From assembly GCA_025355645.1 (NCBI GenBank), contig JANXZG010000027.1, forward strand, positions 36,957 through 100,956: DNA of 64,000 nucleotides, given 5' to 3'. Every line of letters starts with the position of its first letter. Position 1 is the first letter of the stretch. Shown here piece by piece: positions 21,455-30,897 of this stretch. The position numbers and the translations under genes were made by a program. The notes below the pieces were generated by a model. That model did no database searches. It was given only the letters and a program-made list of their open reading frames with translations, and was not told the origin of the DNA. The DNA comes from Gammaproteobacteria bacterium (GTDB taxonomy: Bacteria > Pseudomonadota > Gammaproteobacteria > Steroidobacterales > Steroidobacteraceae).

Positions 21455-22081
21455 ATGCCCGTAATTTTGGCCTTTGGCGATTCAAACACCTGGGGCTACG
21501 ATCCCGGGACGGGCAACCGATTCCCGCCAGATGTTCGCTGGACCGGAGTCATGCAAGGCGAACTCGGGGCCTCATTCAAGGTGATCGAGGAAGGCCTGAA
21601 TGGTCGCACTACGGTGCTCGATGATCCGCTCGAGCCGTATCGCAGCGGCCTTGCTTACTTGCCGCCCTGTTTGATGAGCCATGCTCCGCTTGATCTGGTG
21701 GTCCTTTCCCTTGGCTGCAACGATCTCAAGAAGCAGTTCTCCCGGTCTTCCGCCGAGATTGCGGCGGGCGTGGAGCAACTGGTAGTCATGAGCAGATCAT
21801 ATTCGGTCGGTCCCAATGGTCGACTGCCGGAAGTCATCCTGATCGCGCCACCCAGGTTAGCGAAGCTGACGGCGTTCGCAGAAATGTTTACGGGCGCGCA
21901 GGGCAAGTCGCGCGATCTCAGCGCGCAGTTTCGCGCGGTCGCGGCGGCGCATGGAACTGGCTTTATTGATGCCGGCGACCATATTCAGTGCTCACCATTG
22001 GACGGAATACATTATGAGGCTGCAGAGCACGCTAAACTTGGCCGAGTTGTGGCCGCTGCGGTCAAGGATCGGCTCCGGTAA
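21455..22081 (+). CDS. SGNH/GDSL hydrolase-type esterase
   Basis: ILAFGDSNTWGYDP, LSLGCNDLKKQF, C-terminal DGIHYEAAEH catalytic block. Confidence 0.85.
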   Translation: MPVILAFGDSNTWGYDPGTGNRFPPDVRWTGVMQGELGASFKVIEEGLNGRTTVLDDPLEPYRSGLAYLPPCLMSHAPLDLVVLSLGCNDLKKQFSRSSAEIAAGVEQLVVMSRSYSVGPNGRLPEVILIAPPRLAKLTAFAEMFTGAQGKSRDLSAQFRAVAAAHGTGFIDAGDHIQCSPLDGIHYEAAEHAKLGRVVAAAVKDRLR

Positions 22082-22270
22082 GGGCTACCACGTAGCCCCG
22101 ATAGCCCGATAATACTCGGCGACGTGTTGCCTCGAGCTGGGCAGGCCCCTGCGATAAGCAGCGGTAAACGTTTATGATCGTCGTCATGCGCAACCAGTCC
22201 TGGCCCAGTAAACAGAAGTGCCGACGATTGCCATGGAACCTGTCCGCAAATACTCCGTTGTCGCAGGGGA

Positions 22271-23344
22271 ATGCCCATGCCTGAATCACGCTATCTGCAA
22301 GGCGCCTGTGCTTGGACCGGGGCGGATATTCGTAAGGATCACCGGTGGCTCAAGCAGGTCCCGGCAAACCTGCTGGACGAGCTTGATGCCGCGCTCGAAA
22401 AAGCCGCGGACCGCGATTGGCATGCCCTCACTGCTGACAATTTTGCCCTCCCCGGCGCTTCGGTGTTCCTGGATGAAGTGCGTGAAGAGCTGGAGAACGG
22501 GTCCGGCATGGTAAAAATATGCGGACTGGATGTGAGCCGTTATGGCCCGGAGCAACTTCGCCGCCTATGGTTTGGGCTAGGCTGTCATCTTGGCACCCCT
22601 ATGTACCAGAACTGCCGCGGCGAAGTAATGCGCGATATCAGGGACGAGGGCATGGGCGTTGGCGCCAAGCTTTATGGCGCTACCACTGACGCCTCCGGTA
22701 AACCGTTTCTATCCTCCGGCGCCCGCACGCTGTCGCCGGGACAGTTGCGCTTTCACACAGACCGTTGCGATGTTGTAGGGCTCCTCTGCCTGCGCCAAGC
22801 GGCCGAGGGTGGGGTCAGCAAGCTGGCCAGTAGTGCCACGGTCTACAACGAAATGCTGAAGCGACGTCCCGATCTGCATGCGCTCCTCTGCAAGCCCATC
22901 CCGCGCAGCCGATTCGGTGAAGAGGCGGGCGGGGAACATGTAGCCTACGAACTGCCCGTCTTTGGCGTGCGCGACGGCAAGCTCACCAGCCATTTCTCGC
23001 TCACCTACATCGAGAACGCGCAGATGCTGCCGGGTGTGCGCAGGCTGACCGACGCAGAACACGAGGCGATCCAGATGCTGATGGATATCGCGCAGGAGGT
23101 CTGTTTCGAGATGCGCTTCGCGTCCGGGGACATGCAGTTGCTGAACAACCACGTCATCTATCACGGCCGCACGGCGTTCAAGGACGATGTCAGCACGGGC
23201 CGGGATCGTCTGCTCATGCGCCTGTGGCTGTCCGTGCCCAATTCGCGCGCCTTGCCCCTGGATCATGCCGTACTCTGGGGTGATGTGGGTGGCGGGCGCC
23301 CGCATGGCGGTATCGCACAGCCGGCCACAGCGATCCTCGCCTGA
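22271..23344 (+). CDS. TauD/TfdA-family dioxygenase
   Basis: LRFHTDRCDVVGLLCLRQAAEGGVSKLAS (HxD) and NNHVIYHGRTAFKDD. Confidence 0.85.
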   Translation: MPMPESRYLQGACAWTGADIRKDHRWLKQVPANLLDELDAALEKAADRDWHALTADNFALPGASVFLDEVREELENGSGMVKICGLDVSRYGPEQLRRLWFGLGCHLGTPMYQNCRGEVMRDIRDEGMGVGAKLYGATTDASGKPFLSSGARTLSPGQLRFHTDRCDVVGLLCLRQAAEGGVSKLASSATVYNEMLKRRPDLHALLCKPIPRSRFGEEAGGEHVAYELPVFGVRDGKLTSHFSLTYIENAQMLPGVRRLTDAEHEAIQMLMDIAQEVCFEMRFASGDMQLLNNHVIYHGRTAFKDDVSTGRDRLLMRLWLSVPNSRALPLDHAVLWGDVGGGRPHGGIAQPATAILA

Positions 23345-23434
23345 AGCACGTTACCAAATTCAGCGGGCGTGACTGGTTAATTTGCGCCTCGCCGCTCCGA
23401 CAGGCATCTCGCCTTACGCGAACAGGAATCTTTC

Positions 23435-24307
23435 ATGGAGAAACATACGATCAAGGGCGCGGCGGGCACGGCAATTGGCATACCGATACTTTTCACGCTG
23501 TTGCTGAGCTTATTCGCAGAGAGCGTCTCAGCAACGCCGGACTACGGCAACTGTGAGGTTTCAGGTCAGCGTGGATCGGTTAAGTTGCAGACCGTGATTC
23601 CGGGGGCGCTGTCGGTGCGGCCCGTTTTGCCCGCGCCAGGCTGGTGGAATGGCGACTCGCCAGACACGATCAAGGATGGATTTGAGTACTGCATGGCCGC
23701 CAATATGGCCTACCGTGCCGGGCTTGATCGCGTGATCGTCGTGAACCGCTCCTTTGCGCAGGTCATCACGGGTCAGGCGACGGGATTCGACATTGCACTG
23801 AGCGAGATCACGATCACGGAAGAGCGCAAAAAAGTCGTGAATTTCACCGAGCCCTATTTCGACTCTGACCAGGGTATTTTGGTCAAGGCAGGCACCCATA
23901 TTGACAAGGACAACATCAAGAATATGCGCCTGGCGGCCGAGCAGTCGACCACGACCCTGCAGTTCATCATGGACAGCATCAAGCCCACCGAACCTCCCAA
24001 GGTATTTGCCTCGGTCGCCGGCATGTACGCAGCCTTGGCTGCCGGCCAGGTGGATGCGGTGCTTTTTGATACGCCAAACGTCTTGACTCGCGCTAAGGAG
24101 TCCAATGGCCTGTTCAAGGTCGTGGGCCGATATGACATGGGCGAGAGGTGGGGCGGCATGGTCAACAAGGATTCGCCGAATCTCGCGGCATTTAACAAGC
24201 TGATCAAGGAATTGCGGACCGATGGCACTTTGGAGCGGCTCACAAATAAGTACCTGACCCCGAATCTGGGCATGGATCCGGCCAAGCTGCCGGTATTTAC
24301 GCTCTGA
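23435..24307 (+). CDS. Transporter substrate-binding protein, amino-acid (family 3) type
   Basis: Signal peptide; GFDIALSEITITEERKKVVNFTEPYFDSDQGILVKAG signature. Confidence 0.85.
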   Translation: MEKHTIKGAAGTAIGIPILFTLLLSLFAESVSATPDYGNCEVSGQRGSVKLQTVIPGALSVRPVLPAPGWWNGDSPDTIKDGFEYCMAANMAYRAGLDRVIVVNRSFAQVITGQATGFDIALSEITITEERKKVVNFTEPYFDSDQGILVKAGTHIDKDNIKNMRLAAEQSTTTLQFIMDSIKPTEPPKVFASVAGMYAALAAGQVDAVLFDTPNVLTRAKESNGLFKVVGRYDMGERWGGMVNKDSPNLAAFNKLIKELRTDGTLERLTNKYLTPNLGMDPAKLPVFTL

Positions 24308-24350
24308 TAGAGCCTATTCCAAAGGAGAACGCGCTTGCTCCGCCCGGGTG

Positions 24351-25577
24351 CTATTTGAAGGTAAATAAACCGGCGTCGGGGCTTTTTTTACCCAATATTT
24401 CCGCAGTAACAAGCGTTGCCGCGAGCATCGAAAAGGTGATACCGTTTCCGCCGTAGCCCATCACCGCATAGCACTTCGGGAAGCCCGGAATCTGGCCGAT
24501 AGTCGGCGTTCCGTTAGGGCTTGCGCCGAAACTACCAGTCCAGGAAGTCACGGCCCGGGAATCTACCTGCGGAAATAAACGGTGCAGCTTCGTTTCGAGA
24601 CGCTTGGACTTCTTGGGTGACAACGCGTCGCGCTTTTTCGTATCCGCAAAGTCCTCGTCCTCTCCACCACAAATGACCCGCCCGTCGACCGTGCTGCGCA
24701 CATAAAGGTATGGCTCCGAGGCTTCCCAGATGAGCGCCTTCTGCGGCCAGATGTTTTGCGGTTGCGGTCGGGTTGCGATGGCCCATGTGGACAGAATCTT
24801 ATTGTTCGTCGCCGGAACTATTTTTGCAAGTTCGTATCCGGTGCAGAAGATGACATGGCGGGCACGGATGTTGATTCCATCGTTCGTGAGCAATGTAGTG
24901 CCGCGTCGGCTGCAGTCAATGTCGATGATGTCATGAGGCGCGTGAAAACGTGCTCCCGCGCTGATGGCGCTGCGAAGGAAACCGGCCGCTAATTCCACGG
25001 GATTGGCCTCTGCATTCCCGTGACTGAGCAACGCCGCCGCACGATCGATTCCGAAATGGCGACCCAGCATCTTTCGATCCAGATATTCGCTGGAAAGACC
25101 AATGCGCTGTCTCTGTGCAACCTCTCGTTTCAGTCCATGTGCATCTAGAACGTTGCCGGCGAGGTACAAGGAAGGCCGGCTCTTAAAATGTGCCTCGATG
25201 CCGAGTCGGTGTGTACGGGTTCGTAGTTCGTTGACCGCGTTTCTTGAGGCTAGCCACATCTTCTCCGCCTTACGCCGGCCGATGGAGGAGGCTAATTTCG
25301 TCAGCGGTGTATCCAGCTCAAACTGTAATAGCGCGGTGCTGGCCGCTGTCGATCCCAACAGCGCGGCGCGCCGGCGATCAACTATGAGGGGGCGTTTACC
25401 TGCGTCTGCAAGCGCTTGGGCTAACAGGGCGCCACTGATTCCCGCGCCGACGATCACTACCTCCGTGGTCAAGGAGCGACGCAATCGCGCGCCCCTTATG
25501 CTCGGCACGGCGTAATTAGCCCATACCGCATTGCCATCCCGAAGATCACGCTTGCGCGTAAGGCCCATAGTGTTCAT
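24351..25577 (-). CDS. FAD-dependent oxidoreductase (DAO family)
   Basis: EVVIVGAGISGALLAQALADAGKRPLIVDRR dinucleotide fold; C-terminal CYAVMGYGGNGITFSMLAA. Confidence 0.87.
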   Translation of the reverse strand: MNTMGLTRKRDLRDGNAVWANYAVPSIRGARLRRSLTTEVVIVGAGISGALLAQALADAGKRPLIVDRRRAALLGSTAASTALLQFELDTPLTKLASSIGRRKAEKMWLASRNAVNELRTRTHRLGIEAHFKSRPSLYLAGNVLDAHGLKREVAQRQRIGLSSEYLDRKMLGRHFGIDRAAALLSHGNAEANPVELAAGFLRSAISAGARFHAPHDIIDIDCSRRGTTLLTNDGINIRARHVIFCTGYELAKIVPATNNKILSTWAIATRPQPQNIWPQKALIWEASEPYLYVRSTVDGRVICGGEDEDFADTKKRDALSPKKSKRLETKLHRLFPQVDSRAVTSWTGSFGASPNGTPTIGQIPGFPKCYAVMGYGGNGITFSMLAATLVTAEILGKKSPDAGLFTFK

Positions 25578-25986
25578 CCAAAAAGAAACAGACGATTTTT
25601 TCTGAAAATTAACATTAAAGAAGCGCGGGGGCCGAGGCGCATGGATACTTTAGAATAACGTCCGAAGAGATCTCCTTGCCCGCCGAAGCAAGGGATCGCG
25701 ATGAGTATGCCCGAATCGGGTGTACCCAGGGTGCCCGTGCCCCGCGCATACGGACATGGCTTGCATGCCGGCCGAGGATCGACGGCCGTTATCCCCTTGG
25801 TAGGCCGGTATGATCTTACAGAGATGCTACCGCAAGCGCCGATTTGGCCTATGCATTGAAAGCCCTGGGTCAACCGATTCCCGGCGGTCGGCTCATATCC
25901 GCAGGATTAATCGATTTTTTCAAGGCCCGAATTGGTGCAAGATGCCCTTCGGAATACCCACTATATGGAATACCTGAAGAACTGCC

Positions 25987-26355
25987 ATGAAAAAAACAAA
26001 GGTGCGCTGGTTGGACGAACCCGCCAAGCATGATTACCCCGCTGCGCTTGCTTACCTGAACCTTGTGTTGCTGCCTCCGGATGCACAAAAGGCCGTTAAA
26101 AAATTAAAGCGCGCCAAAATGACCGTATTTGCCGCCAAGGATATTTTCCGGGCGGCTGAAGTACCGATGCTTGCTCCCGACGACGGCGATGTCCAGAAGT
26201 GTCGGTCGCAAATAAAGCGCAAGCAGCCAATCTCTCCGGTCCTGCTCTGCAGAGATCCGCGGCTCGGAAAGGTAATCATCGCGGATGGTTATCACCGGCT
26301 GTGCGCCGTTTACATCTTCGATGAGTCCGCGGATATTCCCTGCAAGATCATTTAA
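25987..26355 (+). CDS. ParB/sulfiredoxin-like-fold hypothetical protein
   Basis: Start MKKTKVRWLDEPAKHDYPAALAYL; PVLLCRDPRLGKVIIADGYHRLCAVY resembles the ParB/Srx GxHR block. Confidence 0.65.
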   Translation: MKKTKVRWLDEPAKHDYPAALAYLNLVLLPPDAQKAVKKLKRAKMTVFAAKDIFRAAEVPMLAPDDGDVQKCRSQIKRKQPISPVLLCRDPRLGKVIIADGYHRLCAVYIFDESADIPCKII

Positions 26356-26381
26356 ATTGCATCCACCGCGCTTTCAGGCAA

Positions 26382-26742
26382 TCACTGCGCCGCCGAAGCA
26401 AGGTACCCCGTCAGGGCGAGGCCCGCCACCGCGACACCCAGGTTTGCAATAAGCGCGAGGCTGCTAATTCGACCCGTGGGAATCTGGCACGGCGCCAATT
26501 TGCGCATGACGGTCCTAACAGAGAGGGTCGATGCGCAGGCCAGTATCGATGAAAACACCATCGGCGCCATACCCTCCCAAAACGATGCTCCGTGCGCGGT
26601 GCGTGGGATCCATCAGCCGCAAGAACAGACCGAATTGTTCCATCACCAACCCGAATCCCATCATGGCCAGGCAGGTCCGGTTCCACGCGAGCAGCGAGCG
26701 CTCAGCGGCGAAAAATATGCGCGGATTATCTGCATCGTCCAT
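26382..26742 (-). pseudogene. DUF202 (YidH-like) small membrane protein, frameshifted near 26570-26580
   Basis: RIFFAAERSLLAWNRTCLAMMGFGLVMEQFGLFLR then, in another frame, MVFSSILACASTLSVRTVMRKL..LALIANLGVAVAGLALTGYLASA. Confidence 0.65.
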
Positions 26743-26975
26743 AGCCGAACCTCAATGCTGCAGGATAAGCGCCGATGATGGTCCCGAACTCGGCGGAAGG
26801 AGAGGCACGAAATGAGGACCGGTTACGTCCGTATGCAATCAAACGCCACCATAGCTGCGCTCTAATGCGTTCAGCCCGAAGCGCCGGTACGTGCGCTGAC
26901 GAACTGAAAGATGCGAGGCGCCTTGGCTAGAATCCGTTCTTGGTAATAGGCAGCGTTGCTCCAAAAGGAATCAAT

Positions 26976-27404
26976 ATGATCAAGAAAACTTCATGGGCGA
27001 TCTGGGAAGGTGGCATCAAGGACGGAGGTGGCAAAATCTCCACCGAGACCGGCGTGCTCAAGGACGCGCCTTACGGCTTCAAATCGCGTTTTGAGGGCGG
27101 GAAAGGCACCAATCCGGAAGAATTGATCGGTGCTGCGCATGCGGGATGCTTCTCGATGGCGCTGGCAATGATGCTGGGTGAGGCGGGCCTGACAGTTAAA
27201 CGCATTGAAACGCACGCCGCAGTGTCACTCGATAAGGTGGCGGGGGGATTTGCGATTACTGCGAGTCACTTGACGGTGACCGCCGCAGTGCCTGGGGCGA
27301 CCCCGGAGCAATTTGCCAAGATCGCCAATGACGCCAAGTCCGGTTGCCCGGTATCCAAGGTCCTGAACGCAACTATCACGATGGATGCAAAGCTTAGTAC
27401 CTAA
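26976..27404 (+). CDS. OsmC-family peroxiredoxin
   Basis: GTNPEELIGAAHAGCFSMALAMMLGEAG and SGCPVSKVLNATITMDAKL; AAAGGAA ribosome-binding site before ATG 26976. Confidence 0.9.
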   Translation: MIKKTSWAIWEGGIKDGGGKISTETGVLKDAPYGFKSRFEGGKGTNPEELIGAAHAGCFSMALAMMLGEAGLTVKRIETHAAVSLDKVAGGFAITASHLTVTAAVPGATPEQFAKIANDAKSGCPVSKVLNATITMDAKLST

Positions 27405-27539
27405 AATCGCCTGACGAATACCGGGTCGGGCGAGCAGTGGTAATCACCTGCTGTCCTCTGGATCGCGTTCCGGCAACGCTTTAAGTTTCGGACAGGCAAT
27501 ATTTGCGATTCTTGCTGATCTGACCTGTCAGCGATATCG

Positions 27540-27565
27540 CGCCGCCCCTGGCCTCAGGGGCGGCG
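27540..27565. terminator. Putative bidirectional hairpin terminator
   Basis: CGCCGCCCCTGGCCTCAGGGGCGGCG stem-loop between osmC-like gene and convergent lipoprotein gene, T-run ~10 nt later. Confidence 0.45.
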
Positions 27566-27611
27566 CTCACTTCGAGCCTTTTTTGGCGGCTCAATCAGTG
27601 AGAAGCTCCGA

Positions 27612-27785
27612 TTACCGGCAGTGCTCATCGTGTTCAACGCATTCGCGCCAAACATGTTCGTGATAATAACGATGATGGTCGCGATCATAGTAGTCGTTGC
27701 GCGGCTCGACCACTACGCAACCACTCGATGCCATGAACGCCGCCAGGAGGATGCCGCATTGTGCGATCAGAAGTGAGTTTTTCAT
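27612..27785 (-). CDS. Small (57 aa) lipoprotein, His/Tyr/Asp-rich
   Basis: MKNSLLIAQCGILLAAFMASSGC lipobox then NDYYDRDHHRYYHEHVWRECVEHDEHCR; internal ATG of ORF 27612-27929. Confidence 0.6.
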   Translation of the reverse strand: MKNSLLIAQCGILLAAFMASSGCVVVEPRNDYYDRDHHRYYHEHVWRECVEHDEHCR

Positions 27786-28116
27786 TTTTAAGCTGCTCCA
27801 ATCTTTTGTACCACACAACCATACCCCCACAGCGGCTGTAACGTCTGTGTTGTAGCGAACATACGCGCGCCGCCCCGTATGAAGATGGTCATCGGAGCAC
27901 AGCCTGCTCGGCTTTTCCGGCCTCGCCAACTATCTGGGATCGCACGGCCTTGGTCGCGGGGACGCGAACGCGCGTCACCGCGGCGGCCGATCATTTGCTG
28001 CGAGTGCCGAAATCCCGGTAGGAAAAATCCCACTGTCAAACAGGTCAACGCTTGATAGCTGTTTCAAGGCCGACCAGCATAATCGGCGGGTGCTGGTAAA
28101 AAACCTGGAGATTAAT

Positions 28117-28593
28117 ATGCACTCATCACTCGTACATCGCTTGCTTCCTGCAACCATCGCAATATTAGGAGCATTTGCCTTGGGCAATTCCGCCATCGCT
28201 GCTCAGGGCAAGGTGCAGCATCATCACAACGCCCACCAGCTGGTAGGCGAGAAGCTGAAACAAGAAGGCCATCATGAGATTGATCATAAAGGCAAATACA
28301 CGACATCCGTAGAAGTTAAAGGCGGCAAGATCGCAGGCCTGCATGTCAGGCATTCTGAGAAGGGCGATATTCCAGTCAAGAAATACAAGACGCATCGAAA
28401 GATGGCAGAAAATTCCACCGCACACCCGGTCTATGCCTCATACCGGCTGGCCCAGATGGAAGACTTGGGCACCGAGTACATCGGATATTCATACATTGAC
28501 GATCAGGGCAACGAGGAGATCTATTGGTTTCCGGCCGAGGAAATCTACGACGCGGATACAGGCGCCGTGGAGTACGTGCCGCTGAGTTCTTAA
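28117..28593 (+). CDS. Hypothetical secreted protein
   Basis: MHSSLVHRLLPATIAILGAFALGNSAIAA signal peptide; His-rich VQHHHNAHQL. Confidence 0.6.
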   Translation: MHSSLVHRLLPATIAILGAFALGNSAIAAQGKVQHHHNAHQLVGEKLKQEGHHEIDHKGKYTTSVEVKGGKIAGLHVRHSEKGDIPVKKYKTHRKMAENSTAHPVYASYRLAQMEDLGTEYIGYSYIDDQGNEEIYWFPAEEIYDADTGAVEYVPLSS

Positions 28594-28619
28594 ATATTGG
28601 GACATCGATCCGCTGGGGC

Positions 28620-28646
28620 GAGGGCCACTCCTCAGGAGTGGCCCTC
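28620..28646. terminator. Hairpin terminator between convergent genes
   Basis: GAGGGCCACTCCTCAGGAGTGGCCCTC near-perfect inverted repeat followed by TT, 26 nt past stop at 28593. Confidence 0.6.
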
Positions 28647-28677
28647 TTAGCGTACGATTCCCTTGATGTCTGGCTAT

Positions 28678-29661
28678 AGAGGCGCATCACGAGCGGCACG
28701 CCACCTCGTACGCCGAGTTCCAATAGTCTTTCCGCTGGCTGGTCCCAGGCATGCATCGCCAGGCTAAACGTACCCCAATGGATCGGCAGGAACGGTCCCC
28801 CGCCGAGCAATGCCAAGGCTTTAAGTGCATTGTCGGGCCCGAGATGGATGTCCCCCCAGGCTGTATGGTAGGCGCCAATATCTCCAGCATCACGAGGTCG
28901 AATGGTCCAAGCCTTTCACGGATCACCTGGTACTCCGTGGTCAGTCCCGTATCCCCGCTGAAGAACACACTATGCCGCGCCGATCGAAGCACCAGGGAAG
29001 ACCCAGTGTTAGGTGGCGGTCTTTCAGGCCACGCCCGGAAAAATGCTGCGATGGTGCGGCGGTCACGTTGAGACCGGTACCGGGTACTTCGTGCGACTCC
29101 CACCAGTCGAGTTCAGTGATGCGTTCGGGACGCACGCCCCAGCCTTCCAGGTGCGCGCCGACGCCGAGCGATGTCACGAACGGCGTATCGCGTTTCACCA
29201 GCTGCCGGACGGTTGGGTAATCAAGATGGTCGTAATGGTCGTGGGATACCAACGCGAGGTCGATCTCGGGCAACGATCGAAACGGAACCGGAATGGGCTG
29301 AAATCGCTTCGGGCCAACGAAGCGAGATGGCGAGGCGCGCGGACCCCATACCGGATCGGTGAGCACCCGATGGCCGTCGATTTCGATCATCACGGTCGAA
29401 TGCCCGAGCCAGGTGGCCCGCAGGCCTGAGGCGGGCGCGCTCCTCCAGGTCTCCAGAGGATTTAAGGAAGGCAGGGGCCGGTTCGGCACTCGCCGGGGCG
29501 CCACCGCATAAGAAATCACTCAGGGTTGGCATTGGCACGGTTGGATCCCGTAGCCCCGCCATGACCGGGTGGATGTTGGCAAAGCGGTCGTCAGCCCATG
29601 TAGGCGATGACTTGACGCGCTCTTGCCGTTCGCCGTCTGGTTTTCGTCCCAGTGACTTCAT
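28678..29661 (-). pseudogene. MBL-fold metal-dependent hydrolase (NAPE-PLD/UlaG-like) with at least three frameshifts
   Basis: Consecutive pieces in different frames: MKSLGRKPDGERQERVKSSP..HPVMAGLRDP..PTLSDFL / PLPSLNPLETWR..TWLGHSTVMIEIDGHRVLTDPVWG..SHDHYDHLD..HFSGRGLKDR / VLRSARHSVFFSGDTGLTTEY..RLGPFDLVMLEI / GAYHTAWGDIHLGPDNALKALALLGGGPFLPIHWGTFSLAMHAWDQPAERLLEL. Confidence 0.88.
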
Positions 29662-29820
29662 TTCTTGTGCAACGCGGCGACCCTAATTGGAAAAGCGCGT
29701 TCGCGCCGCTTATTTTTAGACCTTGTACTCATGATACTTCCTGATCCGCGCATGCGGCCACGCCACAGCGCGGCACCAATGCGGCGGCGATGTTTTGAGT
29801 GCGATATCGAACAGACAATC

Positions 29821-29846
29821 AGCAAAGATTTTAAGCAAAGATTTTA
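29821..29846. repeat. Perfect 13-bp tandem duplication
   Basis: AGCAAAGATTTTA at 29821-29833 and again at 29834-29846. Confidence 0.95.
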
Positions 29847-30341
29847 ATAGGTTCGTATCGCACTAGCGAGGTAAATGCCGATTCGCTGAAGCCGGAACGC
29901 GGCGGTCCTGCGCACAGCGCCACCGAGAATCAAAGAAATCTATTCAAGTCCCAACACGGTGAGACCCATTATGAGTGCTCAAGTAAAACCGTCCGCCACC
30001 AGCGCCGCGGTCATATCCGCGCACACGATCCGGCATCATTACGGCAGCTAGCGGAGCACTCGGCTCGGCATCGCGGGCGATGAACCCGGGGACAGTGCTG
30101 CTTGCCCCCGCGATCTTCGCGAAATACGATTTAATGTGAGGCGGTCACAAATTGCTTTCTTTCCATGCGAGCTAGGCAGGGCGATAGCTTAATAGTCCCT
30201 TGCGCATAGCGTGGTCGCTCTAAATCATCTGTCAACAAAAGCCAGAGATCGGTCTCAAAGGTCCTAATGCAGTCGCCGGAATTTGCAAGGAGGGCTAATA
30301 TTGGGCATTGCTGCGGGAAATCGAACGGACGGGGAATCTGA

Positions 30342-30878
30342 GTGAACACAAAAAATCACCTTGACCTCATGGACCCGGTGAGTGCTACTGATCATGTGCG
30401 CGGGCCTGGACACGCGCCGGTAACAATCGTCGAGTATGGAGACTTCGAATGCCCGACCTGCCGCGCGGCCGAGCCTGCCGTGCGAATGCTGCTCGAGCGC
30501 TCACCCAATGCCGTGCGGCTTATCTACCGTCACTATCCAATTGAAAGTGCCCATCCGCATGCCTTGATGGCGGCGGAAGCCGCAGAAGCGGCCGCGGCGC
30601 AAGAAAGATTTTGGGAAATGCACGATCTACTGATGCGCGAAGGCGCCAAGCTCCACCGTGCCGCGCTCGACAAGTATGCGGCGGACATTGCGCTCGCTCT
30701 CGCCCAGTTCAAGGCATCGCTCGACGACGAAATCTACCGGCAGCGAGTGCGCGAGCAGATGGCGGGCGCCAATCGCAGCCACATTCGTGCAACTCCTGGG
30801 TTTTTCGTGAATGGGCAGGTCTGCGATATATCGGGCGGCATGCAGTCGCTGGCCGATCGTGTCGCGCGGTTGTTGTGA
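30342..30878 (+). CDS. DsbA-family thioredoxin-fold protein
   Basis: VTIVEYGDFECPTCRAAEPAV CPTC active site; cis-Pro block ATPGFFVNGQ; GTG start. Confidence 0.87.
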   Translation: MNTKNHLDLMDPVSATDHVRGPGHAPVTIVEYGDFECPTCRAAEPAVRMLLERSPNAVRLIYRHYPIESAHPHALMAAEAAEAAAAQERFWEMHDLLMREGAKLHRAALDKYAADIALALAQFKASLDDEIYRQRVREQMAGANRSHIRATPGFFVNGQVCDISGGMQSLADRVARLL

Positions 30879-30897
30879 GCGGGCAGTAACGCTTTAT

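Noticed and set aside
25701-25859. 52-aa plus-strand ORF MSMPESGVPRVPVPRAYGHG..
   Set aside because: No homology that I recognise and no ribosome-binding site; likely chance ORF
29971-30051. 26-aa ORF MSAQVKPSATSAAVISAHTIRHHYGS
   Set aside because: Only a weak ribosome-binding site, no recognisable motif and location in apparently degraded intergenic DNA; not enough support
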